A stretch of 35,459 nucleotides of DNA, taken from an uncultured Clostridia bacterium. Lineage in GTDB: Bacteria; Bacillota; Clostridia; Lachnospirales; Anaerotignaceae. The translations under genes and the position numbers were made by a program. Positions 1 through 8,080 of this stretch are shown piece by piece; within the stretch, counting starts at the first letter, position 1; each line of letters opens with the position of its first letter. The notes beneath the pieces were generated by a model. That model searched no databases. It was not told where the DNA came from and was given only the letters and a program-made list of their open reading frames with translations. The DNA is taken from positions 1 to 35,459 of the forward strand of contig CAMBLO010000026.1 of the NCBI GenBank assembly GCA_945868505.1, given 5' to 3'.

Positions 1-422
1 GTATTATAGTACATCTGTTTATAAATCGTGTCCACTTATTTAATATAGATCCAATCCAGAGTAAACGTGAACATATACTAGATGATTTACTAAACGATAT
101 TATTGATGAAATTGGATATCAAAAAAAGGATATGGTTTTTGCGGAGGAAGAAAAAAGGTTATTAATGCAATATGAAGAATTAATAAAGGGGGAATGTGAG
201 GTTTCAAACCAAAAAAGCCGTATTGAACTAATTAGGAAAGAAATTGAAGAGATTGTGAAAAAGGATATGATATTTGATTTTTTTGCATGTCATATTTTAA
301 AAATTATTGTATTTGAAGACAAAATACAAATTCACTTTGATATTTTTCCGGTTGTTGAAATGGATGTTATTGGGTCTGGGATAGAACAAGTTATTTCTTT
401 TAAAAATGAAAATGAAATCTAA
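1..422 (+). CDS. Large serine recombinase, C-terminal end only (cut by window start)
   Basis: The reading frame is open from position 3 to the stop at 420-422, so the gene begins outside the window; the ATG at 132 is internal. The visible 139 residues are a charged, probably coiled-coil stretch followed by a C-terminal block (FFACHILKIIVFEDKIQIHF) that matches, in order and spacing, the end of the complete recombinase just downstream (FFSEHVKRILVSNDKIEIEF). This supports a tandem pair of related large serine recombinases. The catalytic N-terminal domain is not in view, so whether the gene is intact cannot be judged. Composition is AT-rich like its neighbour. It ends 49 bp before the next recombinase and is probably cotranscribed with it. 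Confidence 0.75.
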   Translation, partial: IIVHLFINRVHLFNIDPIQSKREHILDDLLNDIIDEIGYQKKDMVFAEEEKRLLMQYEELIKGECEVSNQKSRIELIRKEIEEIVKKDMIFDFFACHILKIIVFEDKIQIHFDIFPVVEMDVIGSGIEQVISFKNENEI

Positions 423-471
423 GAATTAACTGTTATATTTTGATTGATGAATCTGGGAAAAGAGGAATTTT

Positions 472-2055
472 ATGAAAGCTGTTATTTATTGCAGAGTCAG
501 TACTGAAGATGAAGTTCAAGTAAATGCATTGGAGATGCAAATTACTGAAGCAAGGGATGCAGTTCATAAAAATGGTTGGGAATTGGTTGATGAATATATT
601 GATGAAGGAAAATCAGGAACAACTACAAAACGGCGTAAAGAGTACAATAGATTGATTGATGACTTGGAGATAGCAAAATTTGATGTGATTGTTGTTAAGT
701 CTCAGGATAGACTCATGCGTTCGGCAAAGGATTGGTATGTTTTCATTGATAAATTAATAGCCAATAAGAAAAAATTATACTTTTATCTAGAAAAACAATT
801 TTATAGTTTGGATGATACGCTAATTACTGGCATTAAGGCGATTTTGGCTGAAGAATATAGTCGTGACCTTTCTAAAAAGATGAATAACATGCATCGACAC
901 AGACAAGAGAATAAAGGAACAGTACTTTTGACTTCTAATACATGGGGATACGATAAAGTTAACAAAAACGTTGTTATTAATGAAAAGGAAGCGGAGATTG
1001 TTAGAGAAATTTTTAATTTGTATTTAGAAGGATTCGGTATTAGAAGAATTGCGAATAAGTTAAATAAAAAAGGAGTTCGTACGAGAAATGGAAACGAACT
1101 TTCAACATCAACAATTACAGCTATTCTTAAAAACCCATTGTTTAAAGGGACACAGATTATGAATAGATTTCATTACGATTTTAATACGAAACGAAGTGAA
1201 AAAATTCCAGAGTCTGAATGGATATATTATGAAAATGCCGTTCCGGCAATTGTTGATGCTACAATTTGGGATGCCGTGAACGAACGTATGAAACAAAAAC
1301 ATATAGTTAAAACACAAGAGAATAATATAACGGTAACATATGGTAAACATACAGGAAAGCATCCGCTGTCAGGGAAGATTTTTTGTGGAGAATGCGGCTC
1401 GGTTTACTGGTTAAGAAGCAGAGAAAAGAAAAACGGATATTCGCATTATTGGTATTGTTCAAAGTATTTCAAACATGGCAGAAAAACGAAAATAAGGGCA
1501 GATGGTACAGTTGAAAGTAGAGAACATGGGTGTGATAACATCAAACTGAAAACCTCGGAACTTGAAAAAATTATGGTAAATTTAATTCCAGAATCAGAAT
1601 TAGATAAAGAAGGCCTTATGAACGCAGCAATTGAAATAACTCAAACACTCCGTCAAAACCAGATTGATACAATGGTGGCAGAATGGCAAATTTCGTTAAA
1701 TAATATAAAAGAAAAACGTAAAAAATTAAATAAAATGATTGCACAAGGACTTCTAGAAAGCAATGTTGCAAAAAGAAAGGATAATAAACTTTTAGAAGAA
1801 GAGCTGGAGTTGGAAATCAAAATTGAAACTGGTATTTCATCGAATGACATTGCTGAAGTTGATAACAGATTTAATAATATTATCAAAGAGATACGACGAT
1901 ATGTTGAAACTGAACTTCCGGCGAAGTTTTTTTCCGAACATGTAAAACGTATTTTGGTGTCAAATGACAAAATTGAAATTGAATTTGATTATCTTCCCAA
2001 AAAAGAAATTGGGATTAAATATATTAATGACAAAAACTATGAATTCATTTTATAA
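472..2055 (+). CDS. Large serine recombinase (integrase/transposase of a mobile element)
   Basis: A 527-residue protein with the full layout of large serine recombinases that integrate and excise elements. The N-terminal resolvase domain (about 1-150) starts MKAVIYCRVSTEDE, with Ser10 as the expected nucleophile next to Arg8 and an SQDRLMRS segment carrying the usual arginines. A recombinase DNA-binding domain follows (about 155-250, ending in STSTITAILKNPLFKG), then a zinc ribbon with Cys305, Cys308, Cys329 and Cys354, a coiled coil (about 400-470) and a C-terminal block shared with the upstream recombinase tail. No domain is visibly missing. A Shine-Dalgarno AGAGGA precedes the ATG. It is AT-rich compared with genes after 4.3 kb, which fits a transferred element. 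Confidence 0.93.
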   Translation: MKAVIYCRVSTEDEVQVNALEMQITEARDAVHKNGWELVDEYIDEGKSGTTTKRRKEYNRLIDDLEIAKFDVIVVKSQDRLMRSAKDWYVFIDKLIANKKKLYFYLEKQFYSLDDTLITGIKAILAEEYSRDLSKKMNNMHRHRQENKGTVLLTSNTWGYDKVNKNVVINEKEAEIVREIFNLYLEGFGIRRIANKLNKKGVRTRNGNELSTSTITAILKNPLFKGTQIMNRFHYDFNTKRSEKIPESEWIYYENAVPAIVDATIWDAVNERMKQKHIVKTQENNITVTYGKHTGKHPLSGKIFCGECGSVYWLRSREKKNGYSHYWYCSKYFKHGRKTKIRADGTVESREHGCDNIKLKTSELEKIMVNLIPESELDKEGLMNAAIEITQTLRQNQIDTMVAEWQISLNNIKEKRKKLNKMIAQGLLESNVAKRKDNKLLEEELELEIKIETGISSNDIAEVDNRFNNIIKEIRRYVETELPAKFFSEHVKRILVSNDKIEIEFDYLPKKEIGIKYINDKNYEFIL

Positions 2056-2096
2056 CGAAGAATCAAGGTTACATTTGCATATAAGACTGATATGTA

Positions 2097-2124
2097 TTGA
2101 AATTTAAATTAATTTTGGTACAAT
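2097..2124 (+). promoter_or_regulatory. Promoter of the element-borne radical SAM gene
   Basis: TTGAAA (2097-2102), a 16-bp spacer, then TACAAT (2119-2124), 34 bp before the ATG at 2159. It suggests the gene has its own promoter and does not depend on readthrough from the recombinase. Confidence 0.55.
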
Positions 2125-2158
2125 AGTAATGTTATTTAACGAAATGGAAGGTGATTAT

Positions 2159-3313
2159 ATGGAACAAGGTGTATTTCAAATTGGACCAATTCGTCCACCC
2201 AGTGAAGCAAATAGCTTATTACTTCGTGTAACGGAAAACTGTCCATGGAACAAATGTCGTTTTTGTAAATTATACAAAAAGAACGATTTCCATATCCGAC
2301 AAGTCGAAGATGTCAAAAAAGATATTGATACTATGGCAGAACTGCGTGACCGTATCTTAAGGCATTACAAAAACGACGAATGGGATATTGAATCTGTTAA
2401 TAAAGAATATCAAACATTGACTTCGGATGACCAGCGCTGGTGTTACCAGATGGTATTCCGTTGGCTAACGGAAGGTGATAGCAATTCCATCTTCCTTCAG
2501 GATGCGAATACGATGTGTTTGCGTGTTGACTGGCTGACAGAAATTATTCGTTATGTACGTGTGAAGCTTCCGGAAATAAAGCGTGTAACATCTTATGGCA
2601 GAGCAAACACACTGGCGAAAATCAGCACGGAAGATTATAAGCGCCTCAAGGAAGCGGGTCTAGACCGTATACACTCTGGTTATGAATCTGGGTCCGATAA
2701 AGTGCTTGCACTTATTGAGAAAGGCTGTACACAGGAAGAACAGATTATAGGTGGCAGAAAAGTAAGAGATGCTGGCATTGAGTTATCTATTTATTTTATG
2801 CCTGGCGTTGGTGGTAGAGAACTATCTGATGACAATGCTATAGAAACAGCGAAAGTTATCAGTGCCGTTAATCCTAATTTTGTACGTCTGCGTACGTTTG
2901 TGCTGCGAACAGGCTCATTAATGGAAGAAGTTCGTGATTCTGGTCACTGGACAGAAGGTACTGATATCGAGAAGCTTTTGGAAATCCGAAAAATGATTTC
3001 TAGTATTGACTCTTCCAAAGTGAACGGTAAAATCACAAGTGACCATATCATTAATCTGCTTCAAGAAGTTAATGGGGATATGGATACGGATATTCCCTGG
3101 ATGTTGGAGTACATTGACTCATTCTTGGCGTTACCTAAATTAGAACAGCGGAAATATCAGATGGCTCGTCGTATGGGATTCCCTCTGGACTGGAAACAGC
3201 TGTGGCGTATGCGCGAAAGCGACAGACTTATCATAGAGGATTTAGCCAAAAATATTGTTGATGAGCACGAGTGGGAGAAAAAGTTACATGTGTATATGGA
3301 CCACTACATTTAA
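2159..3313 (+). CDS. Radical SAM protein, full-length copy carried by the element
   Basis: A 384-residue radical SAM enzyme of unknown substrate. Cys28, Cys33 and Cys36 (NCPWNKCRFC) form a CX4CX2C cluster; this spacing occurs in a clostridial radical SAM group with the CPWN motif, and should ligate the [4Fe-4S] cluster that cleaves S-adenosylmethionine. Later segments such as GLDRIHSGYESGSDKVL and SIYFMPGVGG fit the radical SAM barrel. The ATG at 2159 follows GGAAGG; the in-frame ATG at 2129 has no ribosome site. Residues 37-384 align without gaps to the truncated copy at 4261-5307, differing at about 44 of 348 positions. Its codons are AT-rich like the recombinases and unlike the second copy, suggesting it arrived with the element. 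Confidence 0.88.
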   Translation: MEQGVFQIGPIRPPSEANSLLLRVTENCPWNKCRFCKLYKKNDFHIRQVEDVKKDIDTMAELRDRILRHYKNDEWDIESVNKEYQTLTSDDQRWCYQMVFRWLTEGDSNSIFLQDANTMCLRVDWLTEIIRYVRVKLPEIKRVTSYGRANTLAKISTEDYKRLKEAGLDRIHSGYESGSDKVLALIEKGCTQEEQIIGGRKVRDAGIELSIYFMPGVGGRELSDDNAIETAKVISAVNPNFVRLRTFVLRTGSLMEEVRDSGHWTEGTDIEKLLEIRKMISSIDSSKVNGKITSDHIINLLQEVNGDMDTDIPWMLEYIDSFLALPKLEQRKYQMARRMGFPLDWKQLWRMRESDRLIIEDLAKNIVDEHEWEKKLHVYMDHYI

Positions 3314-4251
3314 AGAATTACTAAATTACCGTTAGGTTCATTATGACAAAAAAGAGTAATATATATGAAGCTTCAGACTCCTATAATAAATAATAATACT
3401 GGATTATTGCCATGCAGAATAAAAAAATATGATGACATATTATAGATATATGGAAAGAGGCATACATTTATGAATAAATAAATGTCATTAGCCACTGTTA
3501 GAACTTGGCAAAAAATATCCAAGTATGGCTCCCTTGATTCAACTGATTCCAGACCAAAGGTAAAATACATGGTAGTATCGGACAATTACAGCTACATTTC
3601 ATTGGAAGTCTTTGACCAATAATTATAGTTCGATATAGCCAAATCGTTTTTACTATTAATTACTATTTCGCATTGCTGCTTTCCCATTAAAGCGTTGTTT
3701 TAATGACCAAGAGAAATGCGACAGGTAACAGGATATTTTCTACAGAACGTTGAAAAAAATAATGCTTTCATCAGCTCTAATATGTTAATAATTTGGTTAT
3801 TGGCGGTTTCTTCTGACTGGAAATGGCGTTGGACACAATAGGGTTGTTTCTATTGGGTTCTAACACTGATTTATAATCTCAATGTTGAAATCAGTAAAAT
3901 AGCCTGTAAGATGATATTTGCTCTATTTTAAGTTAGTGAGATAAGTTTTGCAGTTAGGGGCTTAGAAAACTCAATTTGAAAGTTAACGATTTGAGGTAGT
4001 ATTAATAATCAGGCTCAAGAACAACTTTTTGAATTTTTTGTAAGAGCCTGTATTTGAATTAATGTGAGTCGAAGCCTTGAATAACAAATTATATGAGATT
4101 AGTAAGTTTTGTATCTAAATTCGTTACATAAACAATTTGTTTTAGGATAATTGTAATATTATTTTTCTGATTATTAAGTAAAGTCATTTACAGCTGTTTA
4201 AAAATATATTATATTATACATAGCCAAAGAGTCGGAATGTAGCGATAGGTA
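3314..4251. other. Gene-free AT-rich end of the putative integrative element
   Basis: About 940 bp with no credible gene. It is strongly AT-rich with many stops in all frames. A 7-bp inverted repeat (CAGGCTC at 4010-4016, GAGCCTG at 4044-4050) is present but too loosely spaced for a clear terminator. The right boundary of the foreign DNA lies near 4251, where similarity to the host radical SAM gene begins. Attachment sequences for a serine recombinase should be at that edge, but I cannot define a core without the left junction. Confidence 0.55.
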
Positions 4252-5307
4252 AAATTTTGCATGCTCTATAAAAAATACGATTTCCATACCCGCCCTGTGG
4301 AAGATGTCAAAAAGGATATCGATACCATGGCAGAACTGCGCGATCGTATCCTGCAGTATAAAAAAGACGGTGAATGGGATATTACTGCCATCAATCAGGA
4401 TTATCAGACCCTGACAACGGATGACCAGCGTTGGTGCTACCAGATGGTGTTCCGTTGGATGACAGAAGGTGACTGCAATTCTATTTTCCTGCAGGATGCC
4501 AATACCATGTGCCTGCGTGCCGACTGGCTGGCGGAAATTATCCGCTATGTGCGCGTAAAGCTGCCTGAAATCAAGCGTATCACATCCTATGGCAGAGCCA
4601 ATACCTTGGCAAAGATCAGCCCTGAGGATTATAAAATGCTGAAGGAAGCAGGCTTAGACCGTATCCATTCCGGCTATGAATCTGGTTCTGATAAGGTGCT
4701 GGCTCTCATCGAAAAGGGCTGTACCCAGGAAGAACAGATCATCGGCGGCAGAAAGGTAAGAGAAGCAGGCATTGAGCTTTCCATCTATTTCATGCCCGGT
4801 GTGGGCGGGAAAGAGCTTTCCGATGATAATGCCATTGAAACAGCGAAGGTCATCAATGCGGTGAACCCCAATTTCGTTCGCCTGCGTACCTTCGTTCTGC
4901 GTACTGGCTCTCTGATGGAAGAAGTGCGGGATGCCGGTGGCTGGACAGAGGATACCGATATGAATAAGCTGCTGGAAATCCGCAAGCTTCTGGCGCATAT
5001 CGACCCCACAAAGGCCAACGGCAGAATCACCAGTGACCATATCATCAACCTGCTGCAGGAGGTCAACGGCGATATGGATACAGACCTGCCCTGGATGCTG
5101 GAATATATCGATTCCTTCTTAGCACTGCCCGAACTGGAGCAGAGAAAATATCAGATGGCTCGCCGCATGGGTTTCCCTCTGGACTGGAAGCAGCTTTGGC
5201 GTATGCGTGAAAGCGACCAGCGCATCATTGAGGATCTGGCGAAAAATATCGTCGATGAAAATGAATGGGAAAAGAAACTTCATACCTATATGGATCACTA
5301 TATTTAA
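4252..5307 (+). pseudogene. Radical SAM gene, host copy truncated at its 5' end
   Basis: From 4261 this frame encodes 348 residues matching residues 37-384 of the copy at 2159-3313 with no gaps (about 87% identical, counted by hand). Similarity extends upstream only to codons AAA TTT TGC (4252-4260), equal to Arg34-Phe35-Cys36 of the full copy, then ends; an in-frame TAG lies at 4246-4248. The first 36 residues, including two of the three cluster cysteines, are lost, so a product made from the ATG at 4261 could not carry the normal [4Fe-4S] cluster. Codon use is GC-richer and like the genes downstream, so this is the likely resident gene. It leads into the small gene at 5321, whose ribosome site overlaps its stop. 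Confidence 0.85.
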
Positions 5308-5320
5308 GGAGGTGTTGTAG

Positions 5321-5524
5321 ATGACAACAGAAACTCTTTTTACTGCGATCATCCCCGCGATACTGATTTTTTTCCTGGTATTCTTCAATATCCGTAAAAT
5401 GCAGAAGCAGGCGAAGATCATGCGTATGGAAAAGGAAGGCAAATGCGGTAGCGGCTGTGCAGGCTGTGCCCATAGTGCCGGTTGCAATTCTCCTCAGAAA
5501 AAGGAAGAAGATTTGAAGAAATAA
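5321..5524 (+). CDS. Small Cys-rich single-pass membrane protein (FeoB-associated-like)
   Basis: A 67-residue protein with one N-terminal membrane segment (about 8-24), a basic stretch (RKMQKQAKIMR) and a cysteine cluster (GKCGSGCAGCAHSAGC) before a charged tail. This layout resembles the FeoB-associated Cys-rich membrane protein family, but no feoB is in the window, so the name is tentative. AAGGAGG lies 8 bp before the ATG and overlaps the stop of the truncated radical SAM gene, so the two were an operon; the insertion at 4.25 kb probably separated this gene from its original promoter. A strong terminator follows at once. Confidence 0.75.
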   Translation: MTTETLFTAIIPAILIFFLVFFNIRKMQKQAKIMRMEKEGKCGSGCAGCAHSAGCNSPQKKEEDLKK

Positions 5525-5528
5525 GAAA

Positions 5529-5575
5529 AACCTCAAACCGTTTGTATCTCGAATTGGTTTGAGGTTATTTTTTTG
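5529..5575. terminator. Bidirectional rho-independent terminator
   Basis: A perfect 11-bp stem (AACCTCAAACC at 5529-5539 with GGTTTGAGGTT at 5556-5566), followed by a T run on the plus strand and by T-rich sequence on the minus strand. It sits between convergent genes ending at 5524 and 5577 and can serve both. Confidence 0.88.
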
Positions 5576-5576
5576 C

Positions 5577-6290
5577 TTATTCTGTTTCTTTCGTTTTTGC
5601 TTCATGTTCGTTCCGATACCGCGTCATTAGCCCGTGGAACAGCTCTTCGGCTGTGGGCGGAGTAAAGCTGATGGCATTGGCACCGGCTTCCACGGTTTTT
5701 CGGATGGTTTCCCGAGAGGGGCCGCCGGTAGCGATAATCGGCACATCGGGATAGCGTTCCCGAATGATACGAACCACTTCCGGTGTGCGGGCTGCGGCGG
5801 AAATATTCAAAATATTGGCACCTGCTTCTAAGCGGGCATCGATATCTGTGTTTTCATCCAATACGGTCACAACAATGGGAATATCTACAACACGAGCAAT
5901 CTGTTCGATTACAGTATTGCTGGTAGGGGCATTCACAACAACTGCCATGGCTCCCAGCGCTTCCGCATCCTTTGCCAGCATAACGACACGGGCACCTGTG
6001 GTCGTACCGCCGCCAACGCCGCAGAATACGGGCAGGCTGGAAGTGGAAACGATGGCATCGGCGATGATCTGCTGGGGTGTAAAGGGGTAAACAGCCAGCA
6101 CTGCATCTGCATTGCAGTTGCGGATGATCGCGATATCTGTGGAGAAGATGAGGGATTTGATGCGCCGTCCCATAATCACAATGCCGCTGGCAGCATAGAT
6201 TTCATCGGGCATCGTTACAATATGGTGGCTTCTCAGCTTTGTTTGGACATGGGGGATTTTCTTCTCTCGCAGGACCTTTTTGTGATTCAT
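5577..6290 (-). CDS. TIM-barrel-like protein of unknown function
   Basis: A 237-residue protein. The ATG at 6290 follows AGGAAG on the minus strand; the open frame further upstream lacks any ribosome site and crosses the promoter, so the start is placed here. Repeated beta-alpha units (for example PIVVTVLDENTDIDARLEAGANILNIS split over two units) and a late glycine-rich ATGGPSRETIRKTVEAGANA segment resemble the phosphate-binding end of TIM barrels such as phosphoribosyl-anthranilate or NanE-like enzymes. A second glycine-rich stretch (FCGVGGGTTTG) may contact a cofactor or phosphate. No family with known reaction is recognised. It is monocistronic, with its own promoter, an operator-like repeat and a terminator. 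Confidence 0.72.
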   Translation of the reverse strand: MNHKKVLREKKIPHVQTKLRSHHIVTMPDEIYAASGIVIMGRRIKSLIFSTDIAIIRNCNADAVLAVYPFTPQQIIADAIVSTSSLPVFCGVGGGTTTGARVVMLAKDAEALGAMAVVVNAPTSNTVIEQIARVVDIPIVVTVLDENTDIDARLEAGANILNISAAARTPEVVRIIRERYPDVPIIATGGPSRETIRKTVEAGANAISFTPPTAEELFHGLMTRYRNEHEAKTKETE

Positions 6291-6335
6291 AGGCAACACT
6301 TCCTTTCTTTTTTTGCAAATGCAGCATTTTTTGAC

Positions 6336-6359
6336 ATTATGTAACCTAATTATGTAACC
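6336..6359. repeat. Tandem 11-bp direct repeat, likely operator
   Basis: ATTATGTAACC occurs twice (6336-6346 and 6349-6359), 13 bp apart start to start. On the minus strand it lies immediately after the -10 box of the gene at 5577-6290, across the expected transcription start, a usual place for a repressor. The regulator is unknown. Confidence 0.6.
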
Positions 6360-6389
6360 ATTATACGTTGTAGGAGAAGCGGTTGTCAA
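6360..6389 (-). promoter_or_regulatory. Sigma-A promoter of the TIM-barrel gene
   Basis: On the minus strand TTGACA (6389-6384), an 18-bp spacer and TATAAT (6365-6360), both perfect consensus, about 70 bp before the start codon at 6290. The 11-bp direct repeats abut the -10 box. Confidence 0.8.
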
Positions 6390-6433
6390 GTAGTTGGAAT
6401 TTATTGGAAAAAATTTACGAGAATTGGTCGGAC

Positions 6434-6462
6434 TTGACAGAAAAAAGGTTTGGATATAAACT
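6434..6462 (+). promoter_or_regulatory. Probable promoter of the CBS-domain/ferritin operon
   Basis: TTGACA at 6434-6439, followed after 15 bp by TATAAA (6455-6460) or after 17 bp by TAAACT (6457-6462). It lies 40-50 bp before the start of the CBS-domain gene, in the gap between divergent genes. Confidence 0.55.
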
Positions 6463-6503
6463 ACAAGAAGGCATATTTGTAATTTATTGTATTTTGGAGG
6501 AGG

Positions 6504-7421
6504 ATGATTTTGGAAGCTTATATAGCTTTGGTGTGTTCTCTTTTGCTGAATGCCATCTTGCTGATACGCATGGGGAATAAGAAGGTGCGGGAACAGGAAA
6601 ACCATGTAACAGAGGAAGAAATCCGTCAGATGGTAGATGCCGGCGGCGACAATGGCTCTATCGATGAAAACGAAAAGAAGATGATTAACAATATCTTCGA
6701 GCTGGGGAATATCTCCGTGGGGAATATCGCTACCCACCGAACAGATATCGTTGCGGTTCCTCTGGATGCGACACTGGAAGAGATCAAAAGTGTCATGGCG
6801 GAGGAAAAATATTCCCGTATCGTTGTTTATGATGATAATATCGATAATATCGTTGGCGTTTGTCATGTAAAGGATATGGTCAAATATATCCTTGCGGATG
6901 TCACCCGTGTGGAAGAAGGTCATTTCCATCTGGAAGATATCCTGATGCTGCCCTATTTCATCCCTTTTTCCAAAAAGGTGGACGAGCTGTTGCAGGAAAT
7001 GCAGCTGGAAAAGGTACACATGGCTATCGTTATCGATGAATATGGCGGTACAGCCGGTATCGTCACCATGGAAGATATCATGGAAGAAATCTTTGGCAAT
7101 ATTTTCGATGAATACGATGTGGAAGAAGAAGAGGATATCACTTTGACGGAGGATGGGGTCTATCGCATCAACGGCACTACCGATCTGCAGGATGTGGAAG
7201 AGCAGTTGGGGATCACCTTCGAGGAAGAGGAAGATTATGATACCCTCGGTGGCTACCTCATTGGTCAGCTGGGGCGTATCCCCGAAGAAGATGAAGCCAT
7301 CGAAATCGAGCTTTGCGGTTGGCTGTTCCAGATTGAGGGCATCGAAGAAAAACGTATTGATAAGGTTTTTGCTACAAAATTACCCGAGGAAACAAAAGAA
7401 GAAGCTTTCCTCGAGGAATGA
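6504..7421 (+). CDS. CBS-domain CorC/HlyC-type protein with a single membrane segment
   Basis: A 305-residue protein related to the C-terminal two thirds of CorC/hemolysin-C (UPF0053) proteins. It has one hydrophobic N-terminal segment (about 5-20), a linker with the family pattern GDNGSIDENEKKMINNIF, two CBS domains (about 65-185, ending DEYGGTAGIVTMEDIMEEIFG) and an acidic CorC_HlyC transporter-associated domain (about 205-290). Full-length relatives carry a multi-pass DUF21 domain that is absent here, so it may act with a partner or as a nucleotide-sensing accessory in ion efflux (inference). GGAGGAGG directly abuts the ATG; the TTG at 6510 is better spaced, so the start is uncertain by two codons. 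Ferritin follows and is probably cotranscribed. Confidence 0.85.
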   Translation: MILEAYIALVCSLLLNAILLIRMGNKKVREQENHVTEEEIRQMVDAGGDNGSIDENEKKMINNIFELGNISVGNIATHRTDIVAVPLDATLEEIKSVMAEEKYSRIVVYDDNIDNIVGVCHVKDMVKYILADVTRVEEGHFHLEDILMLPYFIPFSKKVDELLQEMQLEKVHMAIVIDEYGGTAGIVTMEDIMEEIFGNIFDEYDVEEEEDITLTEDGVYRINGTTDLQDVEEQLGITFEEEEDYDTLGGYLIGQLGRIPEEDEAIEIELCGWLFQIEGIEEKRIDKVFATKLPEETKEEAFLEE

Positions 7422-7444
7422 TTTATAATAAGGAGGAATGTTTT

Positions 7445-7957
7445 ATGTTAAATGAAAAAGTTGTGGAACTGCTGAATGATCAGATCGTAAAGGAATTGTA
7501 TTCCGCTTACCTGTATCTGGATTTCTCCAATTTCTATTCTGAAAAAGGTTTGGACGGCTTTGCCAACTGGTACCGTATTCAGGCGCAGGAAGAAAGAGAC
7601 CATGCACTGCTGTTCTATGATTACCTGCACAACAACAGTGAAAAGGTAACACTGGGTGCCATCGATGCTCCCAGCGTGAAACTGGATGCACTGATGGATC
7701 CTCTGAAAGAAGGTCTGAAGCATGAAGAATATGTAACAGATCTGATCCATACCATCTACGCTGCTGCAAAGGATGTAAACGACTTCCGCACCATGCAGTT
7801 CCTGGATTGGTTTGTAAAAGAACAGGGCGAAGAAGAAAAGAATGCCAACGACCTCATCACAAAGATGGAACTGTTCGGCGGCGATCCTAAGAGCCTGTAT
7901 ATGCTGGATCAGGAACTGGGCGCAAGAGTATACGCAGCACCTTCTCTGGTTCTGTAA
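7445..7957 (+). CDS. ftnA: Ferritin
   Basis: A 170-residue non-haem ferritin that oxidises Fe(II) and stores it as a mineral in a 24-subunit shell. Ferroxidase residues are in place: Glu17, and Glu50 and His53 in QEERDHALLFYDY; the later QGEEEKNA segment provides the fourth-helix ligands. Length and four-helix pattern match bacterial FtnA. AGGAGG stands 8 bp before the ATG at 7445, which fixes the start; an in-frame ATG at 7418 overlaps the previous gene and has no ribosome site. It lies 23 bp after the CBS-domain gene with no promoter between, and ends at a strong terminator. Confidence 0.95.
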   Translation: MLNEKVVELLNDQIVKELYSAYLYLDFSNFYSEKGLDGFANWYRIQAQEERDHALLFYDYLHNNSEKVTLGAIDAPSVKLDALMDPLKEGLKHEEYVTDLIHTIYAAAKDVNDFRTMQFLDWFVKEQGEEEKNANDLITKMELFGGDPKSLYMLDQELGARVYAAPSLVL

Positions 7958-7990
7958 TATTTTGTCAAAATCTGGTTCAATATGCTTTCG

Positions 7991-8020
7991 AAAAGACACG
8001 GTTTTTCCGTGTCTTTTTTT
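7991..8020 (+). terminator. Rho-independent terminator after ferritin
   Basis: An 11-bp perfect stem (AAAAGACACGG at 7991-8001, CCGTGTCTTTT at 8007-8017) with a 5-nt loop and a run of eight T residues. Confidence 0.92.
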
Positions 8021-8080
8021 CACCAAAAAATTTGTCCATTCATACTCTGAAATAGAAAAGAACGAGAGGATGGATTCTTT

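Noticed and set aside
3373..3585. A 70-codon minus-strand frame in the AT-rich gap
   Set aside because: No ribosome site, no domain, and a random-looking sequence in DNA of strong AT bias.
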